NCBI RefSeq assembly: GCF_007109405.1
Contig: NZ_VJOY01000021.1
Coordinates: forward strand, 1-49,842
Source: Pseudomonas mangiferae
Lineage (GTDB): Bacteria; Pseudomonadota; Gammaproteobacteria; Pseudomonadales; Pseudomonadaceae
Direction of reading: 5' to 3'
DNA length: 49,842 bases
The position numbers and the translations under genes are program-made. The notes under the pieces were generated by a model that had not been told where the DNA came from, made no database searches, and saw nothing but the letters and a program-made list of their open reading frames with translations. This document shows, in pieces, positions 8,103 through 27,978 of this stretch. How positions within the stretch are numbered: the first letter of the stretch is position 1; each line of letters starts with the position of its first letter.

Positions 8103-8148
8103 CCGTTCTAGACAGGCAGTCTGGTGGCTGCCTGTCTAGAACGGAAAA
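8099..8148 (+). repeat. 21-bp perfect inverted repeat, likely RNase III-type processing hairpin
   Basis: The left arm 8099-8119 pairs without mismatch with the right arm 8128-8148 across the eight-base loop TCTGGTGG. The first four bases of the left arm are the attenuator's U-tract, so the right arm's AAAA pairs with it. A long perfect duplex between rplL and rpoB suggests a double-strand-specific cleavage site, as known at the equivalent place in E. coli. Cleavage here is inferred. Confidence 0.85.
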
Positions 8149-8247
8149 CCCCACCCGAGGGTGGCGCGAACATGGGTTCGCACGATTTTCTGGCTGCTTC
8201 CGTCGGGATGGAGCCAAACAAGCAGGTGACCAAGCTGGGGAACGCTG

Positions 8248-12321
<4,074 letters not shown>

Positions 12322-12335
12322 CACGCGACGCTACA

Positions 12336-12364
12336 CGGTGCGGCCGGCAGGGCCGGTCGCACCG
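12336..12364 (+). other. Intercistronic hairpin between rpoB and rpoC
   Basis: A 12-bp stem (12336-12347 / 12353-12364, one G-U pair) with a five-base loop occupies most of the 64-base gap and ends eight bases before the rpoC ribosome-binding site GAGGAGG (12372-12378). No U-tract follows. Confidence 0.6.
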
Positions 12365-12385
12365 GGTCCGTGAGGAGGAAAGGCC

Positions 12386-16585
<4,200 letters not shown>

Positions 16586-16591
16586 GTACGG

Positions 16592-16622
16592 GGCCCGGGC
16601 GTTCGACGCCCGGGCCTTGTCT
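16592..16622 (+). terminator. Intrinsic terminator after rpoC
   Basis: An 11-bp perfect GC-rich stem (16592-16602 / 16606-16616) is followed by TTGTCTT, six bases after the rpoC stop. Its tail leads directly into the -35 of the next promoter. Confidence 0.75.
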
Positions 16623-16650
16623 TGACTGGGCGCTGCAGTCTCTTTAGACT
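16622..16650 (+). promoter_or_regulatory. Promoter of the str operon (rpsL-rpsG-fusA-tufA)
   Basis: TTGACT (16622-16627), 17 bases, then TAGACT (16645-16650). The leader to rpsL is then about 80 bases. Confidence 0.6.
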
Positions 16651-16739
16651 CATGCACCCTTAAATTTGGCAGGGCATAACGCTCTGCCATTTTGCTTTCG
16701 TAATGCAATAGCGTCGAAAGACCACAGTGGAGCGTATAG

Positions 16740-17111
16740 ATGGCAACGATCAACCAGCTGGTACGTCAGCCGCGCAAGCGTGTCGTCGAGAAATCCGACG
16801 TCCCTGCGCTGCAGAACTGCCCGCAACGTCGTGGCGTGTGCACCCGCGTGTACACCACCACGCCGAAGAAACCGAACTCGGCACTGCGTAAAGTCTGCCG
16901 TGTGCGTCTGACCAACGGCTTCGAAGTCACCTCCTACATCGGCGGTGAAGGCCACAACCTGCAAGAGCACAGTGTCGTGCTGATCCGTGGCGGTCGTGTA
17001 AAAGACCTTCCCGGTGTGCGCTACCACACTGTACGCGGCTCGCTCGACACCTCCGGTGTCAAGGGTCGTAACCAGGGCCGTTCGAAGTACGGCACCAAGC
17101 GTCCGAAGTAA
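16740..17111 (+). CDS. rpsL: 30S ribosomal protein S12 (uS12)
   Basis: S12 sits at the decoding centre and affects fidelity. The protein has 123 aa. The loop [14 protein letters not shown] and the later [13 protein letters not shown] carry wild-type lysines at the positions where streptomycin resistance usually arises, so a streptomycin-sensitive allele is inferred. The N-terminus [13 protein letters not shown] is the standard one. It is the first gene of the str operon. Confidence 0.98.
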   Translation: MATINQLVRQPRKRVVEKSDVPALQNCPQRRGVCTRVYTTTPKKPNSALRKVCRVRLTNGFEVTSYIGGEGHNLQEHSVVLIRGGRVKDLPGVRYHTVRGSLDTSGVKGRNQGRSKYGTKRPK

Positions 17112-17198
17112 TCGCCGCATCCTATTTATCTGAGTCGATAAGAGTAAGGTCGGGCACAACGTCCCGGGTTACCTGAAGACCGTTTTGAGGGCTTATCA
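17112..17198 (+). promoter_or_regulatory. rpsL-rpsG intercistronic region, possible S7 repressor site
   Basis: This 87-base gap is in the place where S7 binds to repress translation in E. coli. I see short complementary segments (GGTCGGGCACAACGTCCCGG around 17149-17167) but did not derive a full fold, so the call rests mainly on position. Confidence 0.3.
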
Positions 17199-17669
17199 AT
17201 GCCAAGACGTCGTGTAGCAGCCAAGCGCGAGATCCTTGACGATCCGAAGTACGGAAGTCTGATCCTCGCCAAGTTCATGAACCACGTGATGGAAAGCGGC
17301 AAGAAGGCCGTGGCCGAGCGCATCGTTTACGGTGCCCTGGACAAGGTCAAGGAACGCAAGAACAGCGACCCCCTGGAACTCTTCGAGAAAGCTCTCGACG
17401 CCATCGCTCCGCTGGTCGAAGTGAAGTCCCGCCGTGTAGGCGGTGCGACTTACCAGGTTCCGGTCGAAGTTCGTCCGTCCCGTCGTAATGCGCTGGCTAT
17501 GCGCTGGTTGGTCGACTCGGCGCGCAAGCGCGGCGAGAAATCCATGGCTCTGCGTCTTGCTGGCGAGTTGCTGGATGCCGCGGAAGGCAAGGGCGCTGCC
17601 GTGAAGAAGCGTGAAGACGTGCACCGCATGGCCGAAGCCAACAAGGCCTTCTCGCACTACCGTTTCTAA
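17199..17669 (+). CDS. rpsG: 30S ribosomal protein S7 (uS7)
   Basis: S7 nucleates assembly of the 30S head and contacts E-site tRNA. The 156-aa product starts [20 protein letters not shown] and contains the beta-hairpin [17 protein letters not shown] and the ALRWL-type helix (here [10 protein letters not shown]). The length is that of the short E. coli K-12-independent form. It is followed 30 bases later by fusA. Confidence 0.98.
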   Translation: MPRRRVAAKREILDDPKYGSLILAKFMNHVMESGKKAVAERIVYGALDKVKERKNSDPLELFEKALDAIAPLVEVKSRRVGGATYQVPVEVRPSRRNALAMRWLVDSARKRGEKSMALRLAGELLDAAEGKGAAVKKREDVHRMAEANKAFSHYRF

Positions 17670-17699
17670 TCACGGCACCAATTTTTCTGCGAGGGCTTT

Positions 17700-19835
<2,136 letters not shown>

Positions 19836-19865
19836 TTCAGCCCTTTAAGTAAGAGGTTTACTGTC

Positions 19866-21059
19866 GTGGCTAAGGAAAAATTCGAACGTAACAAACCGCA
19901 CGTCAACGTCGGCACCATCGGTCACGTTGACCATGGCAAGACCACTCTGACCGCTGCGCTGACCAAGGTCTGCTCCGAGACCTGGGGCGGCTCCGCTCGC
20001 GCCTTCGACCAGATCGACAACGCGCCGGAAGAGAAGGCTCGCGGTATCACCATCAACACCTCCCACGTCGAGTACGACTCGCCCGTGCGCCACTACGCCC
20101 ACGTGGACTGCCCGGGTCACGCCGACTACGTGAAGAACATGATCACCGGTGCTGCCCAGATGGACGGCGCGATCCTGGTCTGCTCGGCTGCTGACGGCCC
20201 CATGCCGCAGACCCGTGAGCACATCCTGCTGTCCCGTCAGGTAGGCGTTCCGTACATCGTCGTGTTCCTGAACAAGGCCGACATGGTCGACGACGCCGAG
20301 CTGCTCGAGCTGGTCGAGATGGAAGTTCGCGATCTGCTGAACACCTACGACTTCCCGGGCGACGACACCCCGATCGTCATCGGTTCCGCTCTGATGGCCC
20401 TGAACGGCCAGGACGACAACGAGATGGGCGTCTCCGCCGTGCGCAAGCTGGTGGAAACCCTGGACTCCTACATCCCGGAGCCCGAGCGTGCCATCGACAA
20501 GCCGTTCCTGATGCCGATCGAAGACGTGTTCTCGATTTCCGGTCGCGGCACCGTGGTGACCGGTCGTGTCGAGCGCGGCATCGTCAAGATCCAGGAAGAA
20601 GTGGAAATCGTCGGTATCAAGGCGACCACCAAGACCACCTGCACCGGCGTCGAGATGTTCCGCAAACTGCTGGACGAAGGTCGTGCGGGCGAGAACGTGG
20701 GCGTGCTGCTGCGCGGCACCAAGCGTGAAGACGTGGAGCGTGGCCAGGTTCTGGCCAAGCCGGGCACCATCAAGCCCCACACCAAGTTCGAGTGCGAAGT
20801 GTACGTACTGAGCAAGGAAGAAGGCGGTCGTCACACTCCGTTCTTCAAGGGCTACCGCCCGCAGTTCTACTTCCGGACCACCGACGTGACCGGTAACTGC
20901 GAACTGCCGGAAGGTGTTGAGATGGTAATGCCGGGCGACAACGTGAAAATGGTTGTCACCCTGATCGCTCCGATCGCCATGGAAGAAGGTCTGCGCTTCG
21001 CGATTCGCGAAGGCGGCCGTACCGTCGGCGCCGGCGTGGTTGCCAAGATCGTCGAGTAA
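19866..21059 (+). CDS. tufA: Elongation factor Tu (copy A)
   Basis: Last gene of the str operon. The 397-aa protein is identical to tufB (3358-4551) and has the same GTPase motifs. This copy starts with GTG rather than ATG. By eye I count about 28 differences over 1194 bases between the two genes. Apart from the start codon all are silent, and several fall in the first six codons. That pattern fits ongoing gene conversion. AGAGG lies ten bases upstream of the start. Confidence 0.98.
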   Translation: MAKEKFERNKPHVNVGTIGHVDHGKTTLTAALTKVCSETWGGSARAFDQIDNAPEEKARGITINTSHVEYDSPVRHYAHVDCPGHADYVKNMITGAAQMDGAILVCSAADGPMPQTREHILLSRQVGVPYIVVFLNKADMVDDAELLELVEMEVRDLLNTYDFPGDDTPIVIGSALMALNGQDDNEMGVSAVRKLVETLDSYIPEPERAIDKPFLMPIEDVFSISGRGTVVTGRVERGIVKIQEEVEIVGIKATTKTTCTGVEMFRKLLDEGRAGENVGVLLRGTKREDVERGQVLAKPGTIKPHTKFECEVYVLSKEEGGRHTPFFKGYRPQFYFRTTDVTGNCELPEGVEMVMPGDNVKMVVTLIAPIAMEEGLRFAIREGGRTVGAGVVAKIVE

Positions 21060-21072
21060 TCGGTGATCCCTG

Positions 21073-21098
21073 GAAAAAGGCCCTTCGGGGCCTTTTTC
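21073..21098 (+). terminator. Intrinsic terminator after tufA
   Basis: The stem AAAAAGGCCC (21074-21083) / GGGCCTTTTT (21088-21097) with loop TTCG is a canonical terminator closing the str operon. Confidence 0.93.
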
Positions 21099-21115
21099 TT
21101 TGGATTGATCAAATA

Positions 21116-21517
<402 letters not shown>

Positions 21518-21518
<1 letters not shown>

Positions 21519-21534
21519 AATCCTTCGGGGTTTT
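21518..21534 (+). terminator. Weak attenuator-like hairpin after rpsJ
   Basis: AAATCC (21518-21523), loop TTCG, GGGTTT (21528-21533) with one G-U pair, ending in four T. It sits exactly at the rpsJ stop in an 86-base gap. The stem is short, so at most partial attenuation is expected. Confidence 0.4.
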
Positions 21535-21604
21535 AGTCGTGTAACGCTCTGAAATGGGCGGCCATAGCGGGTGAAAGCCCCGTACACTCATGAGGTTTTA
21601 CAAC

Positions 21605-22240
21605 ATGACTATTGGTGTAGTCGGTCGTAAGTGCGGCATGACCCGCATTTTCACCGAGGAAGGTGTCTCCATTCCGGTTACGGTCATCGAGATCGAGCCG
21701 AATCGCGTCACCCAATTCAAGAGCGAAGAGAGCGATGGCTATCGCGCCGTGCAGGTCACTGTCGGCGAGCGTCGTGCCTCTCGTGTGACCAAGGCGCAAG
21801 CCGGTCACTTCTCCAAGGCCAACGTGGCCGCGGGCCGCTCGACTGTCGAGTTCCGTCTTGAAGAAGGCGAATACAAGGCGGGCGATCAGCTCAACGTCGA
21901 GTTGTTCCAGGCAGGCCAACTGGTGGATGTCACCGGTCAGTCCAAGGGTAAAGGCTTCGCCGGTACCATCAAGCGCTGGAATTTCCGCGGCCAGGACAAT
22001 ACCCACGGTAACTCCGTATCTCACCGTGTCCCGGGTTCCATCGGCCAGTGCCAGACTCCTGGTCGAGTGTTCAAGGGCAAGAAGATGTCCGGTCACCTGG
22101 GTGCCGAGCGCGTAACCGTGCAATCCCTGGAAGTCGTCCGTGTCGACGCCGAACGCAATCTGCTGCTCGTCAAGGGCGCCGTTCCCGGCGCTACCGGTGG
22201 CGATGTGCTGGTGCGTCCGGCTGCCAAGGCTCGCGGTTAA
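21605..22240 (+). CDS. rplC: 50S ribosomal protein L3 (uL3)
   Basis: L3 initiates 50S assembly and reaches toward the peptidyl transferase centre. The product is 211 aa beginning [20 protein letters not shown], with the central loop [20 protein letters not shown]; the glutamine methylated by PrmB in other species lies in this loop region. The ATG at 21605 has GAGG nine bases upstream; an in-frame ATG at 21590 precedes that site and is rejected. Confidence 0.97.
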   Translation: MTIGVVGRKCGMTRIFTEEGVSIPVTVIEIEPNRVTQFKSEESDGYRAVQVTVGERRASRVTKAQAGHFSKANVAAGRSTVEFRLEEGEYKAGDQLNVELFQAGQLVDVTGQSKGKGFAGTIKRWNFRGQDNTHGNSVSHRVPGSIGQCQTPGRVFKGKKMSGHLGAERVTVQSLEVVRVDAERNLLLVKGAVPGATGGDVLVRPAAKARG

Positions 22241-22254
22241 GGGGAGAGCATCAG

Positions 22255-22857
22255 ATGCAATTGAATGTAAATGGCGCTCAGGCGATCGAAGTTTCCGAGC
22301 TGACCTTCGGCGGTGAATTCAACGAAACGCTGGTTCACCAGGCCGTTGTGGCCTACATGGCCGGTGGCCGTCAGGGCACCCGTGCCCAGAAGACCCGTTC
22401 CGAAGTCCGTGGCGGCGGCAAGAAGCCGTGGCGTCAGAAGGGTACCGGCCGCGCCCGTGCCGGCACCATCCGTAGCCCCATCTGGCGCTCCGGTGGTACC
22501 ACCTTCGCCGCCAAGCCTCAGGATCACACCCAGAAGCTCAACAAGAAGATGTACCGCGCAGCCCTGCGCTCCATCCTCGCCGAGCTGGTACGTCAGGATC
22601 GTCTGGTCGTGGTGAACGAGTTCGCCGTCGACGCGCCGAAGACCAAGTCGCTGCTGGGCAAGCTGAACGACATGGGCCTGAGCGACGTACTGATCGTGTC
22701 CGACGCCGTCGACCAGAACCTGTATCTGGCCGCGCGCAACCTGCCTCACGTCGACGTTCGTGATGTGCAGGGTTCCGACCCGGTCAGCCTGATCGCCTAC
22801 GACAAGGTGCTGATCACCGTGTCCGCCGTGAAGAAATTCGAGGAGCTGCTGGGATGA
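22255..22857 (+). CDS. rplD: 50S ribosomal protein L4 (uL4)
   Basis: L4 lines the exit tunnel and in E. coli represses its own S10 operon. The protein has 200 aa, with the tunnel loop (about 40-95, [20 protein letters not shown]) and globular domain. The start at 22255 is preceded by GGGGAGAG. The stop overlaps the rplW start by four bases (ATGA). Confidence 0.97.
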   Translation: MQLNVNGAQAIEVSELTFGGEFNETLVHQAVVAYMAGGRQGTRAQKTRSEVRGGGKKPWRQKGTGRARAGTIRSPIWRSGGTTFAAKPQDHTQKLNKKMYRAALRSILAELVRQDRLVVVNEFAVDAPKTKSLLGKLNDMGLSDVLIVSDAVDQNLYLAARNLPHVDVRDVQGSDPVSLIAYDKVLITVSAVKKFEELLG

Positions 22858-23153
22858 ACCAGGAACGCGTTTTCAAAGTGCTGCTGGGCCCGCATATTTC
22901 CGAGAAGGCAACGGTCCTGGCTGATGGCAAGAGCCAATTCGTTTTCAAGGTTGCCACCGATGCAACCAAGCTGGAAATCAAGAAGGCCGTCGAAAGCCTG
23001 TTCAGCGTGAAAGTCGCCGGTGTCAGCACCCTCAACGTGAAGGGCAAGACCAAGCGTACCGCTCGCGGCCTGGGCAAGCGCAACGACTGGAAGAAAGCGT
23101 ACATCGCTCTTCAGCCGGGCCAAGATCTCGATTTCGCCAGCAGCGCTGAGTAA
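22854..23153 (+). CDS. rplW: 50S ribosomal protein L23 (uL23)
   Basis: L23 sits at the tunnel exit and docks trigger factor and SRP. The product is 99 aa beginning [19 protein letters not shown], the common N-terminus. The start overlaps the rplD stop, so translation is probably coupled. Confidence 0.97.
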   Translation: MNQERVFKVLLGPHISEKATVLADGKSQFVFKVATDATKLEIKKAVESLFSVKVAGVSTLNVKGKTKRTARGLGKRNDWKKAYIALQPGQDLDFASSAE

Positions 23154-23164
23154 AGGGGTGCACC

Positions 23165-23986
23165 ATGGCAATCGTTAAATGCAAACCGACTTCCGCTGGC
23201 CGCCGTTTCGTGGTCAAGGTCGTCAACAAAGATCTGCACAAAGGCGCTCCCTACGCTCCGCTGGTCGAGAAGAAGTCCAAGTCGGGCGGCCGCAACAACA
23301 ATGGCCGTATCACCACCCGTCATATCGGTGGTGGTCACAAGCAGCACTACCGTCTGGTCGACTTCCGCCGCAACAAGGATGGCATCCCTGCCATCGTCGA
23401 GCGTGTGGAATACGATCCGAACCGTACCGCGCACATCGCCCTGCTGAAGTATGCGGACGGCGAACGCCGCTACATCATCGCGCCGAAAGGCATCGTGGCG
23501 GGTGATCAGCTGGTCTCCGGTGCTGGCGCGCCGATCAAGGCTGGCAACAGCCTGCCGCTGCGCAACATCCCGGTCGGTTCCACCGTTCACGGTATCGAGC
23601 TGAAGCCTGGCAAGGGCGCTCAGATCGCTCGCTCCGCTGGCGCTTCCGCTCAGCTGGTAGCGCGTGAAGGGGCCTACGTGACGCTGCGTCTGCGCTCCGG
23701 CGAAATGCGCAAAGTCCTGGCCGAGTGCCGTGCGACCCTGGGCGAAGTCTCGAACACCGAGCACAGCCTGCGTTCGCTGGGTAAAGCCGGTGCCAAGCGC
23801 TGGCGTGGCGTTCGTCCGACCGTTCGTGGCGTGGCCATGAACCCGGTCGACCACCCGCACGGTGGTGGTGAAGGTCGTACCTCGGGTGGTCGTCATCCGG
23901 TGTCGCCGTGGGGCTTCCCGACCAAGGGCGCGAAGACCCGTTCGAACAAGCGCACCGACAACATGATCGTTCGCCGCCGCAAGTAA
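23165..23986 (+). CDS. rplB: 50S ribosomal protein L2 (uL2)
   Basis: L2 is needed for subunit association and peptidyl transferase activity. The product is 273 aa. The C-terminal region contains [19 protein letters not shown], with the conserved histidine near residue 230. GGGGTG lies upstream of the ATG, and the gene ends with the basic [11 protein letters not shown]. Confidence 0.98.
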   Translation: MAIVKCKPTSAGRRFVVKVVNKDLHKGAPYAPLVEKKSKSGGRNNNGRITTRHIGGGHKQHYRLVDFRRNKDGIPAIVERVEYDPNRTAHIALLKYADGERRYIIAPKGIVAGDQLVSGAGAPIKAGNSLPLRNIPVGSTVHGIELKPGKGAQIARSAGASAQLVAREGAYVTLRLRSGEMRKVLAECRATLGEVSNTEHSLRSLGKAGAKRWRGVRPTVRGVAMNPVDHPHGGGEGRTSGGRHPVSPWGFPTKGAKTRSNKRTDNMIVRRRK

Positions 23987-24002
23987 ATAGAGGGTTACGA
24001 CA

Positions 24003-24278
24003 GTGCCACGTTCTCTGAAAAAAGGTCCCTTCATCGACCTTCATCTGTTGAAGAAAGTCGAAACGGCGGTGGAAAAGAACGATCGCAAGCCGGTGAAAAC
24101 CTGGTCGCGTCGCTCCATCGTACTGCCGCAGATGGTCGGTCTGACCATCGCCGTGCACAACGGTCGCCAGCATGTCCCGGTTCTCGTGAACGAAGACATG
24201 GTCGGCCACAAACTGGGCGAGTTCGCCGGTACCCGCACTTATCGCGGGCACGCTGCGGACAAGAAAGCCAAGCGTTAA
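24003..24278 (+). CDS. rpsS: 30S ribosomal protein S19 (uS19)
   Basis: S19 is a head protein near the A-site finger. The 91-aa product begins [18 protein letters not shown], with [16 protein letters not shown] near the end. The start codon is GTG at 24003, following GAGGGTTACGACA. Confidence 0.97.
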   Translation: MPRSLKKGPFIDLHLLKKVETAVEKNDRKPVKTWSRRSIVLPQMVGLTIAVHNGRQHVPVLVNEDMVGHKLGEFAGTRTYRGHAADKKAKR

Positions 24279-24291
24279 GGGGTAAGGAAAG

Positions 24292-24624
24292 ATGGAAGTA
24301 GCCGCTAAGTTGTCGGGCGCTCGCATCTCCGCCCAGAAAGCCCGCTTGGTCGCCGACCAGATTCGCGGGAAGAAGGTGGGCGAAGCGCTCAACCTCCTGG
24401 CTTTCAGCAGCAAGAAAGCCGCCGAGATCATGAAGAAAGTGCTGGAGTCGGCCGTGGCCAACGCCGAGCACAACGAAGGCGCGGATGTGGATGACCTCAA
24501 GGTCAGCACCGTCTTCGTCAACGAAGGGCGTTCGCTGAAGCGCATCATGCCGCGAGCCAAAGGTCGTGCTGATCGCATCGTCAAGCGGTCTTGCCATATC
24601 ACTGTCAAGGTTGCGGACAAGTAA
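24292..24624 (+). CDS. rplV: 50S ribosomal protein L22 (uL22)
   Basis: L22 lines the exit tunnel; its beta-hairpin is the site of macrolide-resistance changes. The product is 110 aa and contains the [21 protein letters not shown]-terminal segment and the hairpin [17 protein letters not shown], apparently wild type. AAGGAAAG precedes the ATG. Confidence 0.97.
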
Positions 24625-24637
24625 CGGAGTCGTTCAG

Positions 24638-25324
24638 ATGGGTCAGAAAGTACATCCCACTGGCATTCGCCTGGGAATCGTCAAGGAGCACACCTCCGTC
24701 TGGTACGCCGACAAGCGCACCTACGCGGATTACCTGTTCGCCGACCTGAAGGTCCGCGAATACCTCCAAGACAAACTAAAAAGCGCGTCCGTCAGCCGTA
24801 TCGATATTCATCGCCCGGCTCAAACCGCACGCATCACCATCCACACCGCTCGTCCCGGCATCGTGATCGGCAAGAAAGGTGAAGATGTTGAAAAGCTGCG
24901 TCAGGACCTGACCAAGCAGATGGGTGTGCCGGTGCACATCAACATCGAAGAGATCCGCCGTCCCGAGCTCGACGGCATGCTGGTTGCGCAAAGCGTGGCT
25001 CAGCAGCTTGAGCGTCGTGTGATGTTCCGTCGCGCCATGAAGCGCGCTGTACAGAACGCCATGCGTATTGGTGCCAAGGGCATCAAGATCCAGGTGAGCG
25101 GTCGTTTGGGCGGTGCTGAAATCGCTCGTACCGAGTGGTATCGCGAAGGTCGTGTGCCCCTGCACACCCTGCGTGCCGATATCGACTACGCAACCTACGA
25201 AGCGCACACCACTTACGGTGTGATCGGTGTGAAGGTTTGGATCTTCAAGGGTGAGGTCATCGGTGGCCGCCAGGAAGAACTGAAGCCGGTCGCGCCCGCG
25301 CCTCGTAAAAAAGCTGCTAAGTAA
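24638..25324 (+). CDS. rpsC: 30S ribosomal protein S3 (uS3)
   Basis: S3 forms the mRNA entry tunnel with S4 and S5. The product is 228 aa, starting [20 protein letters not shown], with the KH-domain motif [18 protein letters not shown] (about 70-88) and [17 protein letters not shown]. The frame is open upstream into rplV, but the ATG at 24638 is the family start, preceded by GGAG. Confidence 0.97.
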   Translation: MGQKVHPTGIRLGIVKEHTSVWYADKRTYADYLFADLKVREYLQDKLKSASVSRIDIHRPAQTARITIHTARPGIVIGKKGEDVEKLRQDLTKQMGVPVHINIEEIRRPELDGMLVAQSVAQQLERRVMFRRAMKRAVQNAMRIGAKGIKIQVSGRLGGAEIARTEWYREGRVPLHTLRADIDYATYEAHTTYGVIGVKVWIFKGEVIGGRQEELKPVAPAPRKKAAK

Positions 25325-25335
25325 GGAGTACGCAC

Positions 25336-25749
25336 ATGCTGCAACCCAAGCGTACGAAATTCCGCAAGCAAATGACCGGCCACAACCGTGGTCTGGCTCA
25401 GCGCGGTAGCAAGGTCAGCTTCGGCGAATTCGCCCTGAAAGCTGTCGCTCGTGGTCGTCTGACCGCTCGCCAGATCGAGGCCGCTCGTCGTGCCCTGACT
25501 CGTCACGTGAAGCGTGGCGGGAAAATCTGGATCCGCGTGTTCCCCGACAAGCCTGTCACCAAGAAGCCCCTCGAAGTTCGGATGGGTAAAGGTAAGGGTG
25601 GGGTCGAGTACTGGGTAGCCCAGATTCAGCCGGGCAAGGTCCTGTACGAGATCGAGGGTGTTTCCGAAGAGCTGGCGCGTGAGGCTTTCGCCCTGGCTGC
25701 TGCAAAGCTGCCGCTCGCCACCTCTTTTGTTAAGCGGACGGTGATGTGA
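25336..25749 (+). CDS. rplP: 50S ribosomal protein L16 (uL16)
   Basis: L16 binds near the A-site tRNA elbow and is a late assembly protein. The product is 137 aa, beginning [20 protein letters not shown], with [21 protein letters not shown]. The arginine modified by the YcfD/RoxA family lies in this type of region. The stop TGA shares its last base with the rpmC ATG. Confidence 0.97.
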
Positions 25750-25940
25750 TGAAAGCGAATGAACTTCGTGAAAAATCCGCGCAACAGCTGAACGAGCAAC
25801 TGCTCGGCCTGCTGCGCGACCAGTTCAATCTGCGCATGCAGAAGGCAACTGGCCAGTTGGGGCAGTCTCACCTGCTCTCGCAAGTCAAGCGTGACATCGC
25901 TCGCGTGAAGACTGTGCTCAACCAGCAGGCAGGTAAGTGA
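25749..25940 (+). CDS. rpmC: 50S ribosomal protein L29 (uL29)
   Basis: L29 is a two-helix protein near the tunnel exit next to L23. The product is 63 aa: [18 protein letters not shown] then the signature [20 protein letters not shown] at 25746 is in frame, but the ATG at 25749 (overlapping the rplP stop as TGATG) gives the family N-terminus. Confidence 0.95.
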
Positions 25941-25942
25941 TC

Positions 25943-26209
25943 ATGGCTGAAGCTGAGAAAACCGTCCGCACGCTGACCGGCCGCGTCGTCAGCGACAAGA
26001 TGGATAAGACCATCACCGTACTGATCGAGCGTCGCGTCAAGCACCCGATCTACGGCAAATACGTGAAGCGTTCGACCAAGTTGCACGCCCACGACGAGAC
26101 CAACCAGTGCCGTACCGGTGACCTGGTCACCATTCGCGAGACTCGTCCGCTGGCTAAAACCAAGGCTTGGGCCCTGGTGGAAGTCGTCGAGCGCGCCGTT
26201 GAAGTTTGA
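25943..26209 (+). CDS. rpsQ: 30S ribosomal protein S17 (uS17)
   Basis: S17 is an early-binding OB-fold protein of the 30S body. The product is 88 aa, starting [20 protein letters not shown] and containing [20 protein letters not shown]. The ATG at 25943 is preferred over the GTG at 25937, which overlaps the rpmC stop and adds two non-family residues. Confidence 0.95.
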   Translation: MAEAEKTVRTLTGRVVSDKMDKTITVLIERRVKHPIYGKYVKRSTKLHAHDETNQCRTGDLVTIRETRPLAKTKAWALVEVVERAVEV

Positions 26210-26220
26210 GGTGAGGAACC

Positions 26221-26589
26221 ATGATTCAGACTCAATCCATGCTCGAAGTGGCCGATAACAGCGGTGCACGCCGTGTCATGTGCATCAAGGTGCTGGGTGG
26301 TTCGCATCGTCGCTATGCGGGTATCGGCGACATCATCAAAGTGACCGTGAAGGAAGCGATTCCGCGCGGCAAGGTCAAGAAAGGCCAGGTGATGACCGCT
26401 GTGGTAGTCCGTACCAAGCACGGCGTTCGCCGTCCGGACGGCTCCATCATTCGCTTCGATGGCAATGCTGCCGTTCTGCTGAACAACAAGCAGGAGCCCA
26501 TCGGCACCCGCATCTTCGGGCCCGTGACCCGTGAGCTTCGTTCCGAGAAGTTCATGAAAATCGTCTCGCTCGCCCCCGAAGTGCTGTAA
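26221..26589 (+). CDS. rplN: 50S ribosomal protein L14 (uL14)
   Basis: L14 forms intersubunit bridges and is the docking point of the silencing factor RsfS. The product is 122 aa, starting [20 protein letters not shown], with [20 protein letters not shown] near the end. GAGG precedes the ATG by seven bases. It opens the spc set of genes; no promoter is visible in the 11-base gap before it. Confidence 0.98.
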   Translation: MIQTQSMLEVADNSGARRVMCIKVLGGSHRRYAGIGDIIKVTVKEAIPRGKVKKGQVMTAVVVRTKHGVRRPDGSIIRFDGNAAVLLNNKQEPIGTRIFGPVTRELRSEKFMKIVSLAPEVL

Positions 26590-26601
26590 GGAGAAGCCGT
26601 C

Positions 26602-26916
26602 ATGCAAAAGATTCGTCGTGACGACGAGATCATCGTCATCGCCGGCAAAGACAAGGGCAAGCGTGGCAAGGTGCTCAAGGTGCTCGCCGACGACCGTCTG
26701 GTCGTCGCCGGGATCAACCTGGTCAAGCGCCATACCAAGCCGAACCCCATGTCCGGCATCCAGGGCGGTATCGTCGAGAAGGAGGCGCCGCTGCACGTCT
26801 CCAACGTCGCCATCTTCAATACCGAAACCAACAAGGCTGATCGCGTAGGTTTCAAGGTCGAAGAAGGCAAGAAGATTCGTGTCTTCAAGTCGACCCAGAA
26901 ATCTGTCGATGCTTGA
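26602..26916 (+). CDS. rplX: 50S ribosomal protein L24 (uL24)
   Basis: L24 initiates 50S assembly. The product is 104 aa. The N-terminal KOW motif [17 protein letters not shown] (residues 7-23) and [12 protein letters not shown] are typical. AAGGAGAAG precedes the ATG. Confidence 0.97.
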   Translation: MQKIRRDDEIIVIAGKDKGKRGKVLKVLADDRLVVAGINLVKRHTKPNPMSGIQGGIVEKEAPLHVSNVAIFNTETNKADRVGFKVEEGKKIRVFKSTQKSVDA

Positions 26917-26936
26917 GCACTGCTAGGTAGAAGACC

Positions 26937-27476
26937 ATGGCACGATTGAAAGAGATTTACCGGAAGGAAATTGCGCCCAAGCTGAAGGAAGAACTGAAGC
27001 TTGCGAACGTGATGGAAGTTCCGCGCATCACCAAAATCACCCTGAACATGGGTCTTGGCGAAGCGATCGGTGACAAGAAGATCATCGAGAACGCCGTTGC
27101 CGACCTGGAAAAGATCACCGGTCAGAAGGTCGTCGTGACCCACGCCCGGAAATCCGTTGCAGGGTTCAAAGTTCGTGAAGGCTGGCCGATCGGTGTGAAA
27201 GTGACCCTGCGTCGCGATCGCATGTACGAATTCCTGGATCGCCTGCTCTCCATCTCCCTGCCGCGCGTGCGTGACTTCCGCGGCCTGAATGCCAAGTCCT
27301 TCGATGGTCGTGGCAACTACAGCATGGGTGTAAAAGAGCAGATCATCTTCCCGGAAATCGATTACGACAAGATCGATGCGCTCCGTGGTCTGGACATCAC
27401 GCTCACCACTACTGCTCGTACGGATGATGAAGGGCGTGCACTGCTGCGCGCTTTCAACTTCCCGTTCCGCAACTGA
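26937..27476 (+). CDS. rplE: 50S ribosomal protein L5 (uL5)
   Basis: L5 binds 5S rRNA and contacts the P-site tRNA. The product is 179 aa: [20 protein letters not shown], then [32 protein letters not shown] and a C-terminal [19 protein letters not shown] ending (here [15 protein letters not shown]). In E. coli the S8 repressor site lies at the start of this gene; I did not verify a matching fold here. Confidence 0.98.
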   Translation: MARLKEIYRKEIAPKLKEELKLANVMEVPRITKITLNMGLGEAIGDKKIIENAVADLEKITGQKVVVTHARKSVAGFKVREGWPIGVKVTLRRDRMYEFLDRLLSISLPRVRDFRGLNAKSFDGRGNYSMGVKEQIIFPEIDYDKIDALRGLDITLTTTARTDDEGRALLRAFNFPFRN

Positions 27477-27488
27477 TTGGAGTAGGAC

Positions 27489-27794
27489 ATGGCCAAGAAG
27501 AGCATGAAGAACCGTGAGCTGAAGCGTCAGCTGACGGTTGCCAAGTTCGCCAAGAAGCGCGCCGAACTCAAAGCGATCATCGCCAACCCGAATTCCGCCC
27601 CGGAAGCTCGTTGGGAAGCGCAGATCGCTCTGCAGAAGCAGCCTCGTGACGCCAGCGCCAGCCGCCTGCGTAACCGCTGCCGTCTGACCGGCCGCCCGCA
27701 CGGCGTCTATCGCAAGTTCGGCCTCGGCCGTAACATGCTGCGCCAGGCCGCGATGCGCGGCGACGTACCGGGTCTGGTGAAAGCCAGCTGGTAA
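27489..27794 (+). CDS. rpsN: 30S ribosomal protein S14, zinc-independent type (uS14)
   Basis: S14 is a late-binding head protein. The product is 101 aa, beginning [20 protein letters not shown] and ending with [17 protein letters not shown]. It lacks the CxxC-CxxC zinc ribbon, so it is the long C-minus form. It is followed by an unusual 184-base gap that holds a strong hairpin and a promoter. Confidence 0.97.
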   Translation: MAKKSMKNRELKRQLTVAKFAKKRAELKAIIANPNSAPEARWEAQIALQKQPRDASASRLRNRCRLTGRPHGVYRKFGLGRNMLRQAAMRGDVPGLVKASW

Positions 27795-27836
27795 GTCGGT
27801 CTCGGGGCCGACAGTTCGTCGGCTTCAGAGGAACCA

Positions 27837-27872
27837 AACGAATCAAGCCCCTGCCGGGGCTTGATTCGTTTC
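27837..27872 (+). terminator. 16-bp perfect hairpin after rpsN
   Basis: The arms 27837-27852 and 27857-27872 pair perfectly around loop TGCC. The 3' arm ends in GTTT with an A-rich 5' side, as in a terminator, but the run of T is short. The 3' arm contains the -35 of the promoter that follows. Confidence 0.65.
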
Positions 27873-27890
27873 TGGCCGGTCTCTAGAATG
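27862..27890 (+). promoter_or_regulatory. Internal spc-operon promoter before rpsH
   Basis: TTGATT (27862-27867), 17 bases, TAGAAT (27885-27890). It allows rpsH and downstream genes to be transcribed independently of rplN-rpsN. The leader is about 80 bases. Confidence 0.62.
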
Positions 27891-27978
27891 ACCGGCTCGC
27901 CGAAGTGGGCCCTGTTTTCTGGTGCCCGGGCGATACGAGCCGCAAGGCTGATTCTTTTGTATTAGGAGCTACTAGCCC

